Below the pieces are notes generated by a model. It saw only the letters and a program-made list of their open reading frames with translations. It was not told the DNA's origin and ran no database searches. The translations under genes and the position numbers were made by a program. This document shows, one piece after another, positions 34,915 through 46,709 of a DNA stretch of 64,000 bases; position 1 is the first letter of the stretch; each line of letters starts with the position of its first letter. This DNA is from Tetradesmus obliquus (Eukaryota; Chlorophyta; Chlorophyceae; Sphaeropleales; Scenedesmaceae), in the NCBI GenBank assembly GCA_030272155.1, contig CP126191.1, positions 2,688,501 to 2,752,500 on the forward strand. The letters run 5' to 3'.

Positions 34915-35054
34915 AGCCGCACCGTGCGCCAGTTGCTGACATGGCAATTGATGCCTCTGGCGGCTACCTGGCCACCGGCAGTGCTGACAGGGCCATCAAG
35001 GTCACTGACTTGGCTGGGGGCTTTGTCACACACCACTTCACAGGGCACGGGTGA

Positions 35055-35120
<66 letters not shown>

Positions 35121-36699
35121 CTTTGAAGTGGTGCCTGCCACCTGGGAATGTTATCTGTGGTGTGCCTTACAGTACTACAGCTACTTGTTGGTGGCAGATG
35201 CAGTCAAAGTCGCTGGGACAAACATGTCACTGTCGTACACTCCGTGCCTTTTATAAACTTGCACTGATTACCAGGTCCTCCTGCCTGCTCCCTTGTTCCT
35301 GCCTAATGCATTGTGCAGCGGCATCGTGCTGCGCGTGCTGTTCCACCCCAAGCAGCTGCTGCTGTTCAGCTCCTGCGACAGCGGCGAAGTGCGCGTGTGG
35401 GACCTGGTCACAAAGAGCTGCATGCACAGCCTCAAGGGCGGCCACATCAGTGCCGTTCCTGCGCTGTGCTTGAGCCCTGACGGCTGGCACGTGCTGAGTG
35501 GCGGGCGGGACAAGGTGGCGTGCGTGTGGGACATACGCAATGGGGCACGGGTGTCTACTGTGCCTGTGTTTGAGGGGCTAGAAGGTGAGAGCAGCAACAG
35601 CAGCAGGCTCTGTTTGCATCGGAGGGTGTAACATGTAGCGTCGTGGCAGCACACAAGGCATCAGTGCCGCAGCCATTGGCGCAAGATGGCAAGAAGCTGC
35701 CGATTGCTCCCAGCAGTTCTGGCTTTGGTATGTGCTGTTCCTGTGGCCCAGAAAGAGTGGCAAAGGACAGCAGCAGGGGTGTGCTCTGCAGTGTGGCATG
35801 CAGCTGCACGCTGGCCACACTTTCACGGCAGACCCACAGCTCATCCACCGGCTGCATGCCCGCCTGCAGTGCTGCAACACACTGCAGGCGAATACAGCCA
35901 GTGGGCACATTGCATGCCTTGATCACATACACTCAACCACAATAAGCTTGAACCTGCAGCAGGTGTAGACGACACATTTGGTCAAGCCACATAATACGAT
36001 ATCGCTAGCTGCCTTTCAGCGCCGTTGTGCTGTGCATTTCTGCGTGATGTTTTGCAGGCCTGGCAGTGCTGCCGCTGGGCTCAGCATTCCCTGGAGTTGC
36101 AGCAGCAGATGCCATCACCAGCAGCAGCAGCAGCAGTAAAGCCGGCGCTAAGCGTCCGTTATTCTTTGCAACAGCGGGCGAGAAGGGGGTGATACGCATC
36201 TGGCGCTCAGACACAGGCACGTGTGTTTACACGCACCAGGGCAGCAGCAGCAGCGTGCTACAGCAGGGGCCTGGCAAGGGTGGCAGGAAGGTGGCAGCAG
36301 CAGCTGCTGCTGCTGGTGATGCTGCTGCTGCTGCTGGCAGTGAGTTTGTGGAGCTGGTGCTGCTGCCTGGTGGCAAGGGCCTCATGGCTGCCACTGGTGA
36401 CGCACGGCTGCTGTTCTTCCACCCAGAGGTGCGTCACACGAGAGTTACATTGGCTCTTACAATTTGATCTGTTGCCCCATTGGCACAGAGCGTGTCGCTG
36501 GTGTTACGGTATGTGTTGTGCTGGACTGTAGCTGACAGCTCTGCCAAAGCTGCTGTGCTCGGCTGTCAACACCTCCAGCCATCACAGCAGATTGACTACA
36601 TGCAGCCCAACCCGCAAAGGCGCTCATACACCGCATGCCCTGAGCATGCCTGCAGCTGTCGAGTCCCTGCCTGACACCAGGTCTGTATGGTTTGTTGTG

Positions 36700-36731
<32 letters not shown>

Positions 36732-36842
36732 CGTCTGCTGTGCTTCAGGCTGGCGCTGCCGGCGCAGCCGCCGGCAGCCTGCGCCTCACTCGGCAGCTCA
36801 TCGGCAACCACGATGAGATCACTGACCTCACTTTCCTCTACT

Positions 36843-36877
<35 letters not shown>

Positions 36878-39800
36878 GCACAACTTTCTGAAACAGCAGC
36901 AGCAGCGGATGGCAGCAACGCCGAGGGCTTGTCCGCATCAGCAGGCCTCACTCTGCAGCCTGGGGAGCCAAGGCGGCTGGCTGTTGCCACCAACAGCCAT
37001 GAGATTCGGCTGTTTGACCTGGCTGATGCGAGCTGTGTGGGCAGCTGTGTGGGCCACAGGGACATCGTGCTGTGCCTGGATGCTGTGCGGCCTGCTGCAG
37101 GTGGGCGGCTTGATGAAACTGTTGCTTTGCAGTGCATTGCATTGCAGTGCATTGCATGCTGGCTGGTTGGTTGGACCTTCACACTATGTGGTGTGTAAGA
37201 CTGGGGAGCATTTGTGCAGCAGGGCATGCCATTGGCGGCTGGCCTGCAGGGCGGGGCTCTGACGGCGGCTGCTGGTGCTGTGCTGCCTGCCGCATATTTG
37301 CTACATGGATCTGGCTTGCTGTCACCACACAAACATATTGCCTGCTGGTGTCACTCCTGCTGTCATGTTCCTGTGCTGCCACACCCTCAGGTGTTGAGCT
37401 GCTTGCATCAGGGGCAAAAGACTGTGAGGTGCGTGTGTGGGATCCATCAAGCGGCGCCTGCCTGGCGGTTGCAGCAGGCCACGTGGCGGCAGTTACAGCT
37501 GTTGCCTGGTCAAAGGCCAAGTCAAAGGGCGGACGCTACCTGGCCTCTGGTGGTGCTGACAAGCTGCTGAAGCTGTGGGACACGAGCAAGCTGGTGGCAG
37601 CAGCAGCAGCAACAACTGGCGATGATGGTGAGTTGGAGCAGTGGCAGCGTAACCAGAGCCACCTGGCCTGCCTGTTGGCGCACATCAACAACAGACGTGT
37701 TGATAGCTCTTGCTGTACTGATTGGTAATGTTGGATTTGCTACGCTGCCCTGTGCACTCTATGTCTCCGTGTTTTGCAATAAATGTTAATAGCTCTTGCT
37801 GTACTGATTGGTAATGAACATTTAAAATTATGTATTCATTCATGTGTTTTGCTTCTGCTGCTGCTGCGCTGCAATCACCAGGCGCCGCGCCGCAGCAGCA
37901 GGTAGCGCTATCCACGCTCGCCGCAGTAGCAGCGCATGACAAGGATGTTAATGCACTCGCCTTCAGCCCCAACGATGCCCTGCTGGCCACAGGCAGCCAG
38001 GACAAAACGATCAAGCTGTGGCGGCTGCCTAGCTTGGTGCTGGCTGCTACGCTGCGGGGACACAAGCGCGGCGTGTGGGACCTGGCCTTCAGCCCTGTTG
38101 ATCAGGTTGGTACATAATGTGCAACATCGACATGATAGCTTGACGGATGATCACAATATGTACTATACAGTCACTTTAGTCACTTTCCAAGTATGACATG
38201 ACGATGTTTCAATGTGGGTTGTCTTCACAGGGTGCTTTGTCAATTGCACAGTCATGGGTAACCAAGCAATATCACCCGAACAGAATGCATTACATGCTGG
38301 ATTGTGTTTTGCGTGCCAGGTGCTGCTGAGCTGCTCGGGTGACCGGCTGGTGAAGATGTGGAGCGTGAGCCAGGGCAGCTGCCTGCGTACCTTTGAGGGA
38401 CACACCGCGGGCGTGCTGCGCTGCTGCTTCCTCACAGCAGGCACGCAGGTGCTGTCAGCAGGTGAGCGGGAATGGCTGGTGCGGCAAGCTAACTGTGCGT
38501 GAGGCAGGTGTTTGATTTGGTCTGATGCGGAAAGCGCTGCAGCTGCAAGGGGCAAGAGGTCCTGCTGCTTCCTGCTGCAGCTGTGGTCAGGGATACGTGC
38601 TAAGCGAGTGTCAGCTGCACTGCCTCTGCCAACAACAATGCGTAACCACTGCATTGACGAGCAAACACGCCATACATCATGCTCCTTGTGCCCTGCTTCA
38701 ACCGGCCTCTCTGAACAAACAACCAAAAAACATAATCTGCAGGTGCTGATGGCCTGTTGAAGCTGTGGGACAGCCGCACTGGTGCAGACAGCGCCACATT
38801 CGAAGGTCATGAGGACAGGCTGTGGGGGCTTTCTGCATCAGCAGCGCCCGGCGAGTCACTCGTTGCCACAGGCGGTGGCGATGCCCGCGTGGTGATCTGG
38901 CGTGACGCCACTGCTGCTAAAGTTGCGGAGGCTGAGGCGGCTGAGGAGAGCCTGGTGCTGCGGCAGCAGGAGCTGTCTAATGCACTCGCGGTGAGCAAGG
39001 CATTGCATTTTGATGTGCATTGTGTAGTAATTCTGCTAGGGGCACATCAACTTTTGTGCTGAGGAGAGCCTGGTGCTGCGGCAGCAGGGGCTGCCTGATG
39101 CACTCGCGGTGAGCCTTGGGGTGATTTGTTTGGTATATCTGCTGCAGCAGCATGTTGGCTTGTGTGCATAGCACGCTTGCGGCTGCTGCAGCTGCCACAT
39201 GTTACTATGCTCTTTCTCTAGCTACATTGAAGCATGAGGCACCACCTGGTGGGTTCAGCTGCACATCAAGACACTGCTGCTGCTGCTGCTGCTGCTGCCG
39301 ATCTTGCAGGATGGCGACTACGCGGCAGCCGCGCGCCTGGCCTTCCAGCTGCGCCACCCCGGGCGGCTGCTGGAGGTGCTGCGGCGGCAGCCCGGGGGGC
39401 CTGGTGCTGCGCTGGCTGCGCTGCAGGGCCTGGTGGGCCAGCTGGCGCCTGATGAGCTGGCAACAGCACTCAGCTACTGCAGGTGCGGCGGAAGAGCCGC
39501 ATAGCGGCTGAGAGGCAGTGTTTCATATGAGTTGACTTTGATCATATTTTACTGTTGTGCAGCAGGCAATGCCTCTGTTCTGCGGTGATAGAAGAAGTTG
39601 AGGGGTTGCAAGTGGGAGGGCTGGATGGAGCACCTGCAGGAAGTTGTGTGCATGTGCCCAGATCCAATGTTTGCTCTCTGGTGACGTTGCTGTTGTGTGT
39701 GCTGCAGGGAGTGGAACACCAACACGCGCAACGCGCACCTGGCGCAGGTGCTGCTGCAGGCTGTGCTGAAGAGCCACAGCCCGGAGCAGATCCTGGAGGT

Positions 39801-40216
39801 ACCAGGTGGGTGACAAATGCCTCAGGAAGTTTGCGTGTCAGAAGCCTCGTGTGCATGTTGTCCGCTTGTGCTGGTAGGGTGTGCTTGAAATTGTGTGCTG
39901 CGGTGACTGAGTCGGCTGACCGGCGCAGCGCGGTGCATGGTGCACAAGCATGTTGATGTTTTGAGTTGCGCATTTTGGCAACAGTGCTGCTTGGCTTTGC
40001 TCCATCTGGGTGCCGTCTCCCAGCAGTACAACAGCCTGTGCTCTCTTGCACTCCCTGCCACTGCTGCTGCTGCTGCTGCAGGCTCGCGCGAGCTGCTGGA
40101 CGGCCTGCTCGCGTACAGTCAGCGCCACGCAGCGCGGCTTGACCGGCTGATGCGGTCAACCTTCCTGCTGGATTACACCCTGGCAGCAAGCCAGGTGCTG
40201 CTGCCAGCGCACGAGC

Positions 40217-40250
<34 letters not shown>

Positions 40251-41091
40251 TGGACAGCAGCAGCCAGACAGAGCCCTGCAGCGGCAGCAGCAGCAGCAGT
40301 ACGGCACAGGGCCGCTGAAGATGAACGGCGTGCATGATGACAATGCATTCGATTCCTCTGAGGACTTAGCCGGCTGGGGTGAGCAGCAGCAGCAGCAAGA
40401 CGGTGACGGCAGCAGCAGCAGCGATGTGGCAGATGAAGAGAGTGAAGATCAGGATGAGGATGAGGATGAGGATGCAGATGCCGCAGCTGCAGGTGCAGCA
40501 GCGGCTGGTACAGCTTCCCGCATCAGAGGTGCAGCTGGCAGCAGTGCCAAGGCAGCAGCAGCAGCAGGGGCAGGGGACGATGCATTTGTGGATGATGGTG
40601 TGCAGCTGCCTGGCTGGGGTGGGGGTGATGGCATGGAAGATGACTGGGTGCTGGATGAGGATGCTGCTGATGATGATGATGACGATGCTGATGATGATGA
40701 TGAGAAGGAAAGTGAAGGGACAGAGGAGGAAGCAGCAGCAGCAGCAGCAGCAGGTAGTGACAGTGAGGGCAGCCAAGGCAGTGACGGTGGGCCTTCTGAG
40801 GAGGAAGAGGAAGGGGAGCAGCAGCAGGTGCTGGTGCGTGTGAAGCCAGCAGCTGCTGCTAAGAAAGCAGCAGCAGCAGCAGGCAAGCAGCAACCCAGCA
40901 GAAAGCAGCAGCAACCAAAGCAGACACCGCAGCGGCAGTTGCGCTCCAAGCAGGGAGCAGCAGCAGCAGCGCCAGCAGCAGCAGCAGCTTCAGGCAAGAA
41001 GCGGAAAGCAGGAGGCAGCAGCACACCAGCAGCAGCGCCGCAGACCAAGTCACCCAAGCAGCAACGGCGTGTCAGCAGCAGACGAGCATGA
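33596..41091 (+). CDS. UTP13: U3 snoRNP / SSU processome WD40 protein UTP13 (TBL3)
   Basis: Fourteen exons: 33596-33730, 33966-34010, 34342-34464, 34917-35050, 35319-35584, 36058-36428, 36749-37100, 37391-37627, 37882-38105, 38320-38461, 38743-38990, 39310-39482, 39708-39805 and 40082-41091. Phases close for 1,185 residues. It carries two seven-bladed WD40 propellers (for example SGGRDKVACVWD, ATGSQDKTIKLW, SCSGDRLVKMW, GADGLLKLWD) and the Utp13-specific C-terminal helical domain with EWNTNTRNAHL and LLAYSQRH. This matches human TBL3 and yeast Utp13 in blade order. It acts in the nucleolus in 18S rRNA maturation. After the conserved domain comes an algal extension of about 250 residues with Gln runs, long Asp/Glu tracts and a Lys/Arg-rich end, typical of nucleolar proteins. 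Confidence 0.93.
38930..39116 (+). repeat. duplicated exon 11 donor region in UTP13, 118-bp step
   Basis: The last ~55 bp of exon 11 and its donor (GAGGAGAGCCTGGTGCTGCG ... CACTCGCG then GTGAGC) recurs within intron 11, giving donors after 38990 and 39108. Using the second donor would add 118 nt and shift the frame. Confidence 0.75.
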
Positions 41092-41483
41092 GTTGTGGTG
41101 TAATGGTCTGGTTGCAGCAGCAGTTGGGGTGGTGGTGAGCGCAGCTGGGGCGTCATGTCACAGGCTAGGAATATATTAGACTCAGCCAGGTCAGTCGTGG
41201 TCACAGATGCCAAGTATTGTAGTTTAGCAGGCTGACGGACTGCAGGCACGTACAGCAAGTCTGCTATTAGAGCCAATGTTGACATCTGTGCTTGTTGCAG
41301 CTGCACAGGCTACCTTTTGCTGGTGGTAACTTTTCCACCGTGTTGTGGTTTGGCAATTCAGGGGCTGGCTGGCTCTTACAGACATGAGGGCACCATTGAA
41401 ACGCATCACACAGTCAACGCTAATGAGGTTGAGAGTAGGCTTGAGAGCTAATGCTGCACCCTGTGCCTCGGGCAAGTACCAAC

Positions 41484-41855
41484 CAGGGGTGTTCCATTTC
41501 AGGTTTTTGGCTCCTCGTGAAAGAAATTTCATGAAATCTGAAATGAAATGAAAAGTGAAACGCGGAACGTGTAATAGTGAAAGATGGCTGAGCAGCAGCA
41601 ACAACCAGCGGGCGGGCAAGTTCAAACTGCAAGCTAGGAGTGGCTGGACAGCATCATAGAAGACGAGCAGCAGCAGCAGCAGCAGCAGGGAGAGGGGGAG
41701 GAGCAGCAGCAGGGGTAGCGCAGCATGCTAGCTGGATCATGACACAAGATGAGCAGCAGCAGAGTGGCACTGAGCTGGGAATGTGGCTTTGTTTTGCATA
41801 TGTCCATGCTTGCTTGTGCTAACCGGTGATGTGTACAGTGATTGTTGGCATAAGT

Positions 41856-41930
<75 letters not shown>

Positions 41931-42251
41931 GTTGGTCTTGACAGGAGCGCCCTCCTGCCCCCCACGTGGCAGCAAGCTGCAGGGAGCGCCTTGCAGTTCA
42001 CTGCAGTAGGTTGCTTTGCATGGGTTCCAGGGGCCTCTGCTATGCTGTAACCCCTAAAAGATATATTGCAATGCTAATCGACTATTTCTGATATATCCTT
42101 GCGTGAGCCAACGCGTTCCTCGCTCTCCAAAAGCCCATTTCGCTGTCATTTCACTTCGCGCAGTGGAGCCCAGATCGATTGAAATTTGAAATGAAATTTC
42201 AGTGAAATTACTGAAACAACTAAAAGTGAAATCTGTAACGGCACACCCCTG
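41484..42251. mobile_element. non-autonomous hAT-type DNA transposon with 8-bp target duplication
   Basis: Terminal inverted repeats CAGGGGTGTTCCATTTCAG (left, from 41484) and CAGGGGTGTGCCGTTACAG (right, ending 42251, read on the minus strand) match at 16 of 19 positions. Both ends are flanked by the identical 8-bp target duplication GTACCAAC (41476-41483 and 42252-42259). CAG-start repeats and 8-bp duplications define the hAT superfamily. TTTCA/TGAAA motifs are clustered just inside both ends, as is usual for subterminal transposase sites. The 768-bp interior has no transposase, only a short ATG frame at 41584, CAG runs and a (TGA)n microsatellite (41856-41931). The perfect target duplication suggests fairly recent insertion. 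Confidence 0.9.
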
Positions 42252-42432
42252 GTACCAACCTGAAACACTGTGTTATTAAAGTTATTCTTGCCGAACGTGA
42301 CTGTGAACTCTGCCAGCTGCCACCGGCGATGTTGGAAGCTGTTGGGTCAGCTTCAAGCAGACAGATTGAACGTGCAGGAAAGCTGCTGGCACCATCTTCT
42401 TCTCGGTGCGCTGCACGTTGAACGACGCACAG

Positions 42433-42549
42433 ATGTCAAGTCTACGGCCCACTGCAACGGCGTTTGTGCCATCCTTTTCTAGTACTGCTGCTTCAAGAGC
42501 AATTGAAACTCTTTCAGGCAATGCAAACGGCGCTGCTGCAGATCAGGAG

Positions 42550-42585
<36 letters not shown>

Positions 42586-42943
42586 GCAGAGCAAGCACAG
42601 CTGTTTGAACAGCAGGAAGAATACGAAGACGAAGAGGAGGGCTACGACGGTAGTTACTACGATGAAGATGGCTACTGGGTGCAGTACGACGCAACTGATT
42701 ACTGGACAGAAGACTGGCAGCAACACAACAGCAGCGGACCCTGGGACGAGCAACAGCTGGCTAGACAGCAGCAGGAGCAAGATGAGTCAGCCTGGCAGGA
42801 CTCATACGACCCCGCTGAGCAAGCAGCGCAGCTGCTGCACAGCTGGTTCCCTAGCCAGCCGCTGCCGCTGCCGCTGCTGCGGCAGCTGCTGGAAGCCTGC
42901 GACGGCCGCTTGCAAGAAGCATTGCAGATTGTGTCAGAAATGG

Positions 42944-42974
<31 letters not shown>

Positions 42975-44168
42975 GGTGAAGTCACATGCACAGTCATATA
43001 GCAGCGCCAAGGCACCCCTGCAGCAAAGGAGGAACCAGCAGCAGCTCAGCTTGCAGGATGATGCGGCATTCCCTGCACTGTCAGCAGCAGACCAGCAGCA
43101 GAAAACAGGAACAGCAGCAACAGCCAGGCCTGCAGCTGACAGTGCAAGCTCCCTGTGGGATGGCAAAGCAGCAACACATGCCAGAACTGGCAGCAGCAGC
43201 AGCTGGTCTGCGCTGGCCAAAGCAGCTGCTGCAGCTGCTCCCAGTGGCATTCCTGCAAGCAATCCTGCAAGCAATCCTGCAGTCGCAGGCGAAGCAGCAG
43301 CATACAAGAGCCACACCAAAACAGCTAGCAGTGGCGCAGCCAGCAGAGGAGCGGCAGCAGAGCAGCATGCAGTGCCGTGGGTGCAGACAGGGGAGGCGGT
43401 GGCTCAGGAGTATGCTGCTGCTAGGGCTGAGACCAGCGACTATGCGCGCATCCGGAATGCTTGCTTTCAGCAGGCCACACAAGCCTACCTGGCAGGTGAG
43501 TGTTCAAGCAAACAGGACAGATGTTTTGTGCATGTGCAGCACGGCGTGCTAAGTTGACCCTGCACACGCATGTTGTGTTCAATGCTGCTCTGTGGGCGCT
43601 GTGGAGGTGTGTACATAACGTGCAACAGCTCTGATGCAGCAGGGTTGTTGCCGGCTGCTACATAACGACATTGCATCATGGCACGCTGGTCATCAGCTGC
43701 AAAACATGCCGCTGCTGCATGCCACTGCTGCTGCTGCTGCTGCTGCTGTCACTGCTGCTGCTGGTGTTAGGCAACAAGGGCCTCGCAAAGGAGCTGTCAG
43801 CCAAAGGCAAAGCAGCAGCACAACAGATGTTTGCAGCACACGAACGCGCCAGCCAGCAGATATACACGCAGCGCAACACTCAGCTGGCTGCATCAGCAGC
43901 CGCAGCAGCAAAGCGTGGCAGCAGCGCTGCAGCAGTGATTGACCTTCATGGCTTGCATGTGCGGGAAGTTCAGTCGCTGCTGCCGCAGCAGCTTGCGGCT
44001 TTCAAACAGCAGCAGCAGCAGTTTGTGAACATCATTGTTGGCACTGGGCACCACACAAAGGGCCCACCGTCTGCTCGGGTTGGCCCGGCAGTTGAAACCC
44101 TGCTGCAGGGGCTGGGGTTTGGCTACAAACAGCCGCAGCCAGGGCTGCTGCGCGTGCAGCTATCATGA
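42433..44168 (+). CDS. CID7-like protein: PAM2 motif, CUE-like, DUF1771 and Smr domains
   Basis: Two exons, 42433-43495 and 43771-44168, phase 1 junction, 486 residues. The start is the ATG at 42433, directly before a PAM2 motif (SSLRPTATAFVPSF) that binds the MLLE domain of poly(A)-binding protein. A Gln/Glu/Tyr-rich region follows, then a CUE-like helix bundle (LLHSWFPSQPLPLPLLRQLL). The DUF1771 segment spans the intron (YARIRNACFQQATQAYLAGN, then KGLAKELSAKG). The Smr domain closes the protein (VIDLHGLHVREVQ, IIVGTGHHTKG). The order PAM2-CUE-DUF1771-Smr equals plant CID5/6/7. A role in mRNA quality control with possible nicking activity of the Smr domain follows from the family; here it is inferred. 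Confidence 0.88.
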
Positions 44169-45293
44169 TAATAGCACAGTATACATCTAATTTGGTGCCC
44201 TGCCCTGTTCAAGTTGACCTGTGCCCATGAATTGCAAATGGTGCGGACCAGCAGCAGGGACAGCAGCTGCAGGGCTTGCAGGATCACCACAGCAGGCCGT
44301 GGAGCGCCCTGCATTGACGGCGCATTGACAGCGCACTGTGCTCTGCACCAGGCGGCCCGGGTTAGCAGCACCTGGACGGCACACCCTGGGATGCAATGCA
44401 GTGGTAGGCTCTGTTGCACCAAAGAACTGCAGCTCAATGGATGTTCTAGTGTTGTGCTTCAGCCTGGCTGTTACTAACAGCCCTAGTGCCTAGTAGGTAG
44501 CCAGGCAGTGGCAACCTTGATGCCGCAGCCTAGCGCCAAAAATCAGCTTGAAACACAGGCTGCGCAACAGTGCTCAGCTGCATGTGATTGACTTGTGTGT
44601 GCAGTTGTTGTCGACCACGTCAGCTGTGGGACAGCCAGTATGTGCATACGCTGCGCACATGCTTGCCCATGTGCTGCCCAGCCTGCAGGTGCTAGGCTGC
44701 TCAGCACTGATGTGTTTGCCCCACACGATATGCAAGCATTTGATGAAACTCGTGTGCATGTCTGTCTGCTGCTCTCAGGGATCCCGGTTGTTGTGCTTCC
44801 CTGGGAGGCGGCTGAGCAGTGCCTGCATAGGGGCCAGTGGCAGCAGTGGCAGCTGCTACTACAGTGAGGCGACCCTGCAGCCTCACTTGCAGTTGGCAGT
44901 GCAGCAGGCATGCTTGCCAGAATTGTATGTGCGTTGTGTCACCTTACAGTATGCAGACTCCGACAAATGCAGGCTGCAATGCTGGATGGACCCTTCTGTC
45001 CGATGCTGCACACTCTGTCACAGGGGCTTCCCTGGTCAGAACTGCACAAGTTGTCAACTGTTGTGTCCCTCACACACATGATCATCGCATGGCCACCCCA
45101 AGGGCCTTGTGCCTGTGGGTTGCAGAAGCTGTCACAGCTACCCAGCAAGCTCTATGCGTGTGTTGCTCCTCCTATTGTTGCTGCTGTTTAGGGCTAACAA
45201 ACTGAGGTTGTCGTGGAAGCAGTGCAACACTGTGATATATTTCATGGTGTCCGCAACTTATGTGGTTGTAGTTACCACATGCATGTGTTGCAG
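44169..45293. other. intergenic plus probable upstream exons of the next gene
   Basis: Segments near 44548-44700 and 44950-45130 read as helical protein in one frame (for example LPWSELHKLSTVVSLTHM after the acceptor CACCTTACAG at about 44949) and may be upstream exons of the gene at 45294. I could not place the donors with confidence. Confidence 0.35.
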
Positions 45294-46709
45294 AGTATTG
45301 ATGTGCCCACATTGATCAAGCTGGGGTTCAACAGCAGCAACGCAGCAACAGTAGCAGCAGCAGCAAGCATGCTGCAGCAGCTGCCAGGCCTTGCAACTGC
45401 TGAGATAGCGGAGCTACTTTACACAGCAGTAGTTCGGCACGAAGCCAACCATGCGCTATACTTCCTGCGGGAAGCAATAACGTACCGCTGGCGCCCACTG
45501 CAGCTGTCAGCAGAAGAGCTGCTTCCAGTGATGCAGCAGGCTGTGTCGGTGGGCCTGCAAACGTCAGAATCTGCAGAGTCTATGTTCAGGAGCCTGGCCA
45601 GCTTGCACAGAGTACTGCCAGCCGGCAGGGTTCCAGCAGGCGCTGTAGCTAGCCTGTTCCAGATTGTATTGGAAGTTGGCAGCCACAGCAGATGCTTTGA
45701 TTGGCTGGAATCCTTCCCAGCTTTTTCAAATACCAGCGCACAGCAGCTGATGGACCTGCTTAAAGCTGTGTTACTGGCTTCAGATAGTAACTATAGGGCG
45801 CTGCACGCGCTCAGCCATATTCAGGCTTTCAGAAACTTAGATGCAGCAGCAGCGACAGCATTATTTACCAGCACGTTTACAAAAGAGGCAGCAGCAGCAC
45901 AAGCAGAACAGAAGTGGCCCCACCTGTGTTTGCTGCGCAAGAGCATCCTCCACCCAGGTGTGGCTGCAGCAAGGGACAGCGAGGAAATCATGCGGTGGCT
46001 GCTGCCGGCGCTGGCAGCAGCTGTACAAGCAGGCATGAGAGATGAGGCGCGGCCATTGGTGTGGGGGGTAAAAAACTTTTTTAGCACAGACAAAGTCACG
46101 GTGCTGCTGCAGGCAGCACTGCAGTTGGACGAGACTGGCGCAATCCTGGATATAGCACTAGGCCCCCTTTCAGGTTATGCCAGCCTTGAAGTGGGGCAAA
46201 TACTGCAGCTGCTGTGTTGTGCCACCCCATTGCTTGAACATGATGTGAGGCGTACCTTGGTGTACAGCAAGGGTTGGAGCTGCATCAGTGCAGAGGACAA
46301 GCTAGTTCATGTCCTGCCACTACTGCTGCCGCGGCTCGACGCAGACGAGTGCAAGCAGCGCCTGCAAGCAGCCAGCCTGACAGCTGATACAGCAGCCACC
46401 CTGGCAGACACTGCTAGCCGCCTCTGGTCAGCAGAGCCGGACAGCTGCCTGGCAGGCTGCAGCTGCATGGCAAAGCTGCAGGCAGGCAGCCAGGTGTGGC
46501 GTTGCGCAAAATCATACTTTCTGACCTGTGAGGCAACGCAGTTCAGTGAGGTGCTGCTGCCCTTGTCTGGTTTTGCAAAGCTGAGGATTCGCACGCTGCG
46601 GGTGCTAATTAGCATTATAATTTCAGTTGAGTTCCTGGCACTGGTAGCACTGATATATGGGGTTGTACGTGTAGTGCTGGTGTTTATCGCTAGTGCTTCA
46701 GTTGCATGA
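45294..46709 (+). CDS. unknown helical protein with C-terminal transmembrane anchor (last exon)
   Basis: A long exon follows the acceptor GTGTTGCAG at 45293 and stops at 46709, giving about 471 residues of mixed, clearly protein-like composition. It is all-helical by eye, with repeated Leu/Ala-rich amphipathic segments (LLYTAVVRHEANHALYFLRE, LLQAALQLDETGAIL). It ends in about 30 hydrophobic residues (VLISIIISVEFLALVALIYG and beyond), compatible with a tail anchor. I do not recognise the family. Upstream exons are likely because the exon opens without a start codon in a convincing context. Unlike its neighbours it has almost no poly-Gln or poly-Ala, which argues for structural constraint. Confidence 0.65.
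   Translation, partial: SIDVPTLIKLGFNSSNAATVAAAASMLQQLPGLATAEIAELLYTAVVRHEANHALYFLREAITYRWRPLQLSAEELLPVMQQAVSVGLQTSESAESMFRSLASLHRVLPAGRVPAGAVASLFQIVLEVGSHSRCFDWLESFPAFSNTSAQQLMDLLKAVLLASDSNYRALHALSHIQAFRNLDAAAATALFTSTFTKEAAAAQAEQKWPHLCLLRKSILHPGVAAARDSEEIMRWLLPALAAAVQAGMRDEARPLVWGVKNFFSTDKVTVLLQAALQLDETGAILDIALGPLSGYASLEVGQILQLLCCATPLLEHDVRRTLVYSKGWSCISAEDKLVHVLPLLLPRLDADECKQRLQAASLTADTAATLADTASRLWSAEPDSCLAGCSCMAKLQAGSQVWRCAKSYFLTCEATQFSEVLLPLSGFAKLRIRTLRVLISIIISVEFLALVALIYGVVRVVLVFIASASVA

Noticed and set aside
40366..40914. Hydrophobic open frame on the minus strand that looks like a membrane protein
   Set aside because: It is the antisense of the acidic, Gln-rich tail of UTP13; the UTP13 domain and phases are secure.
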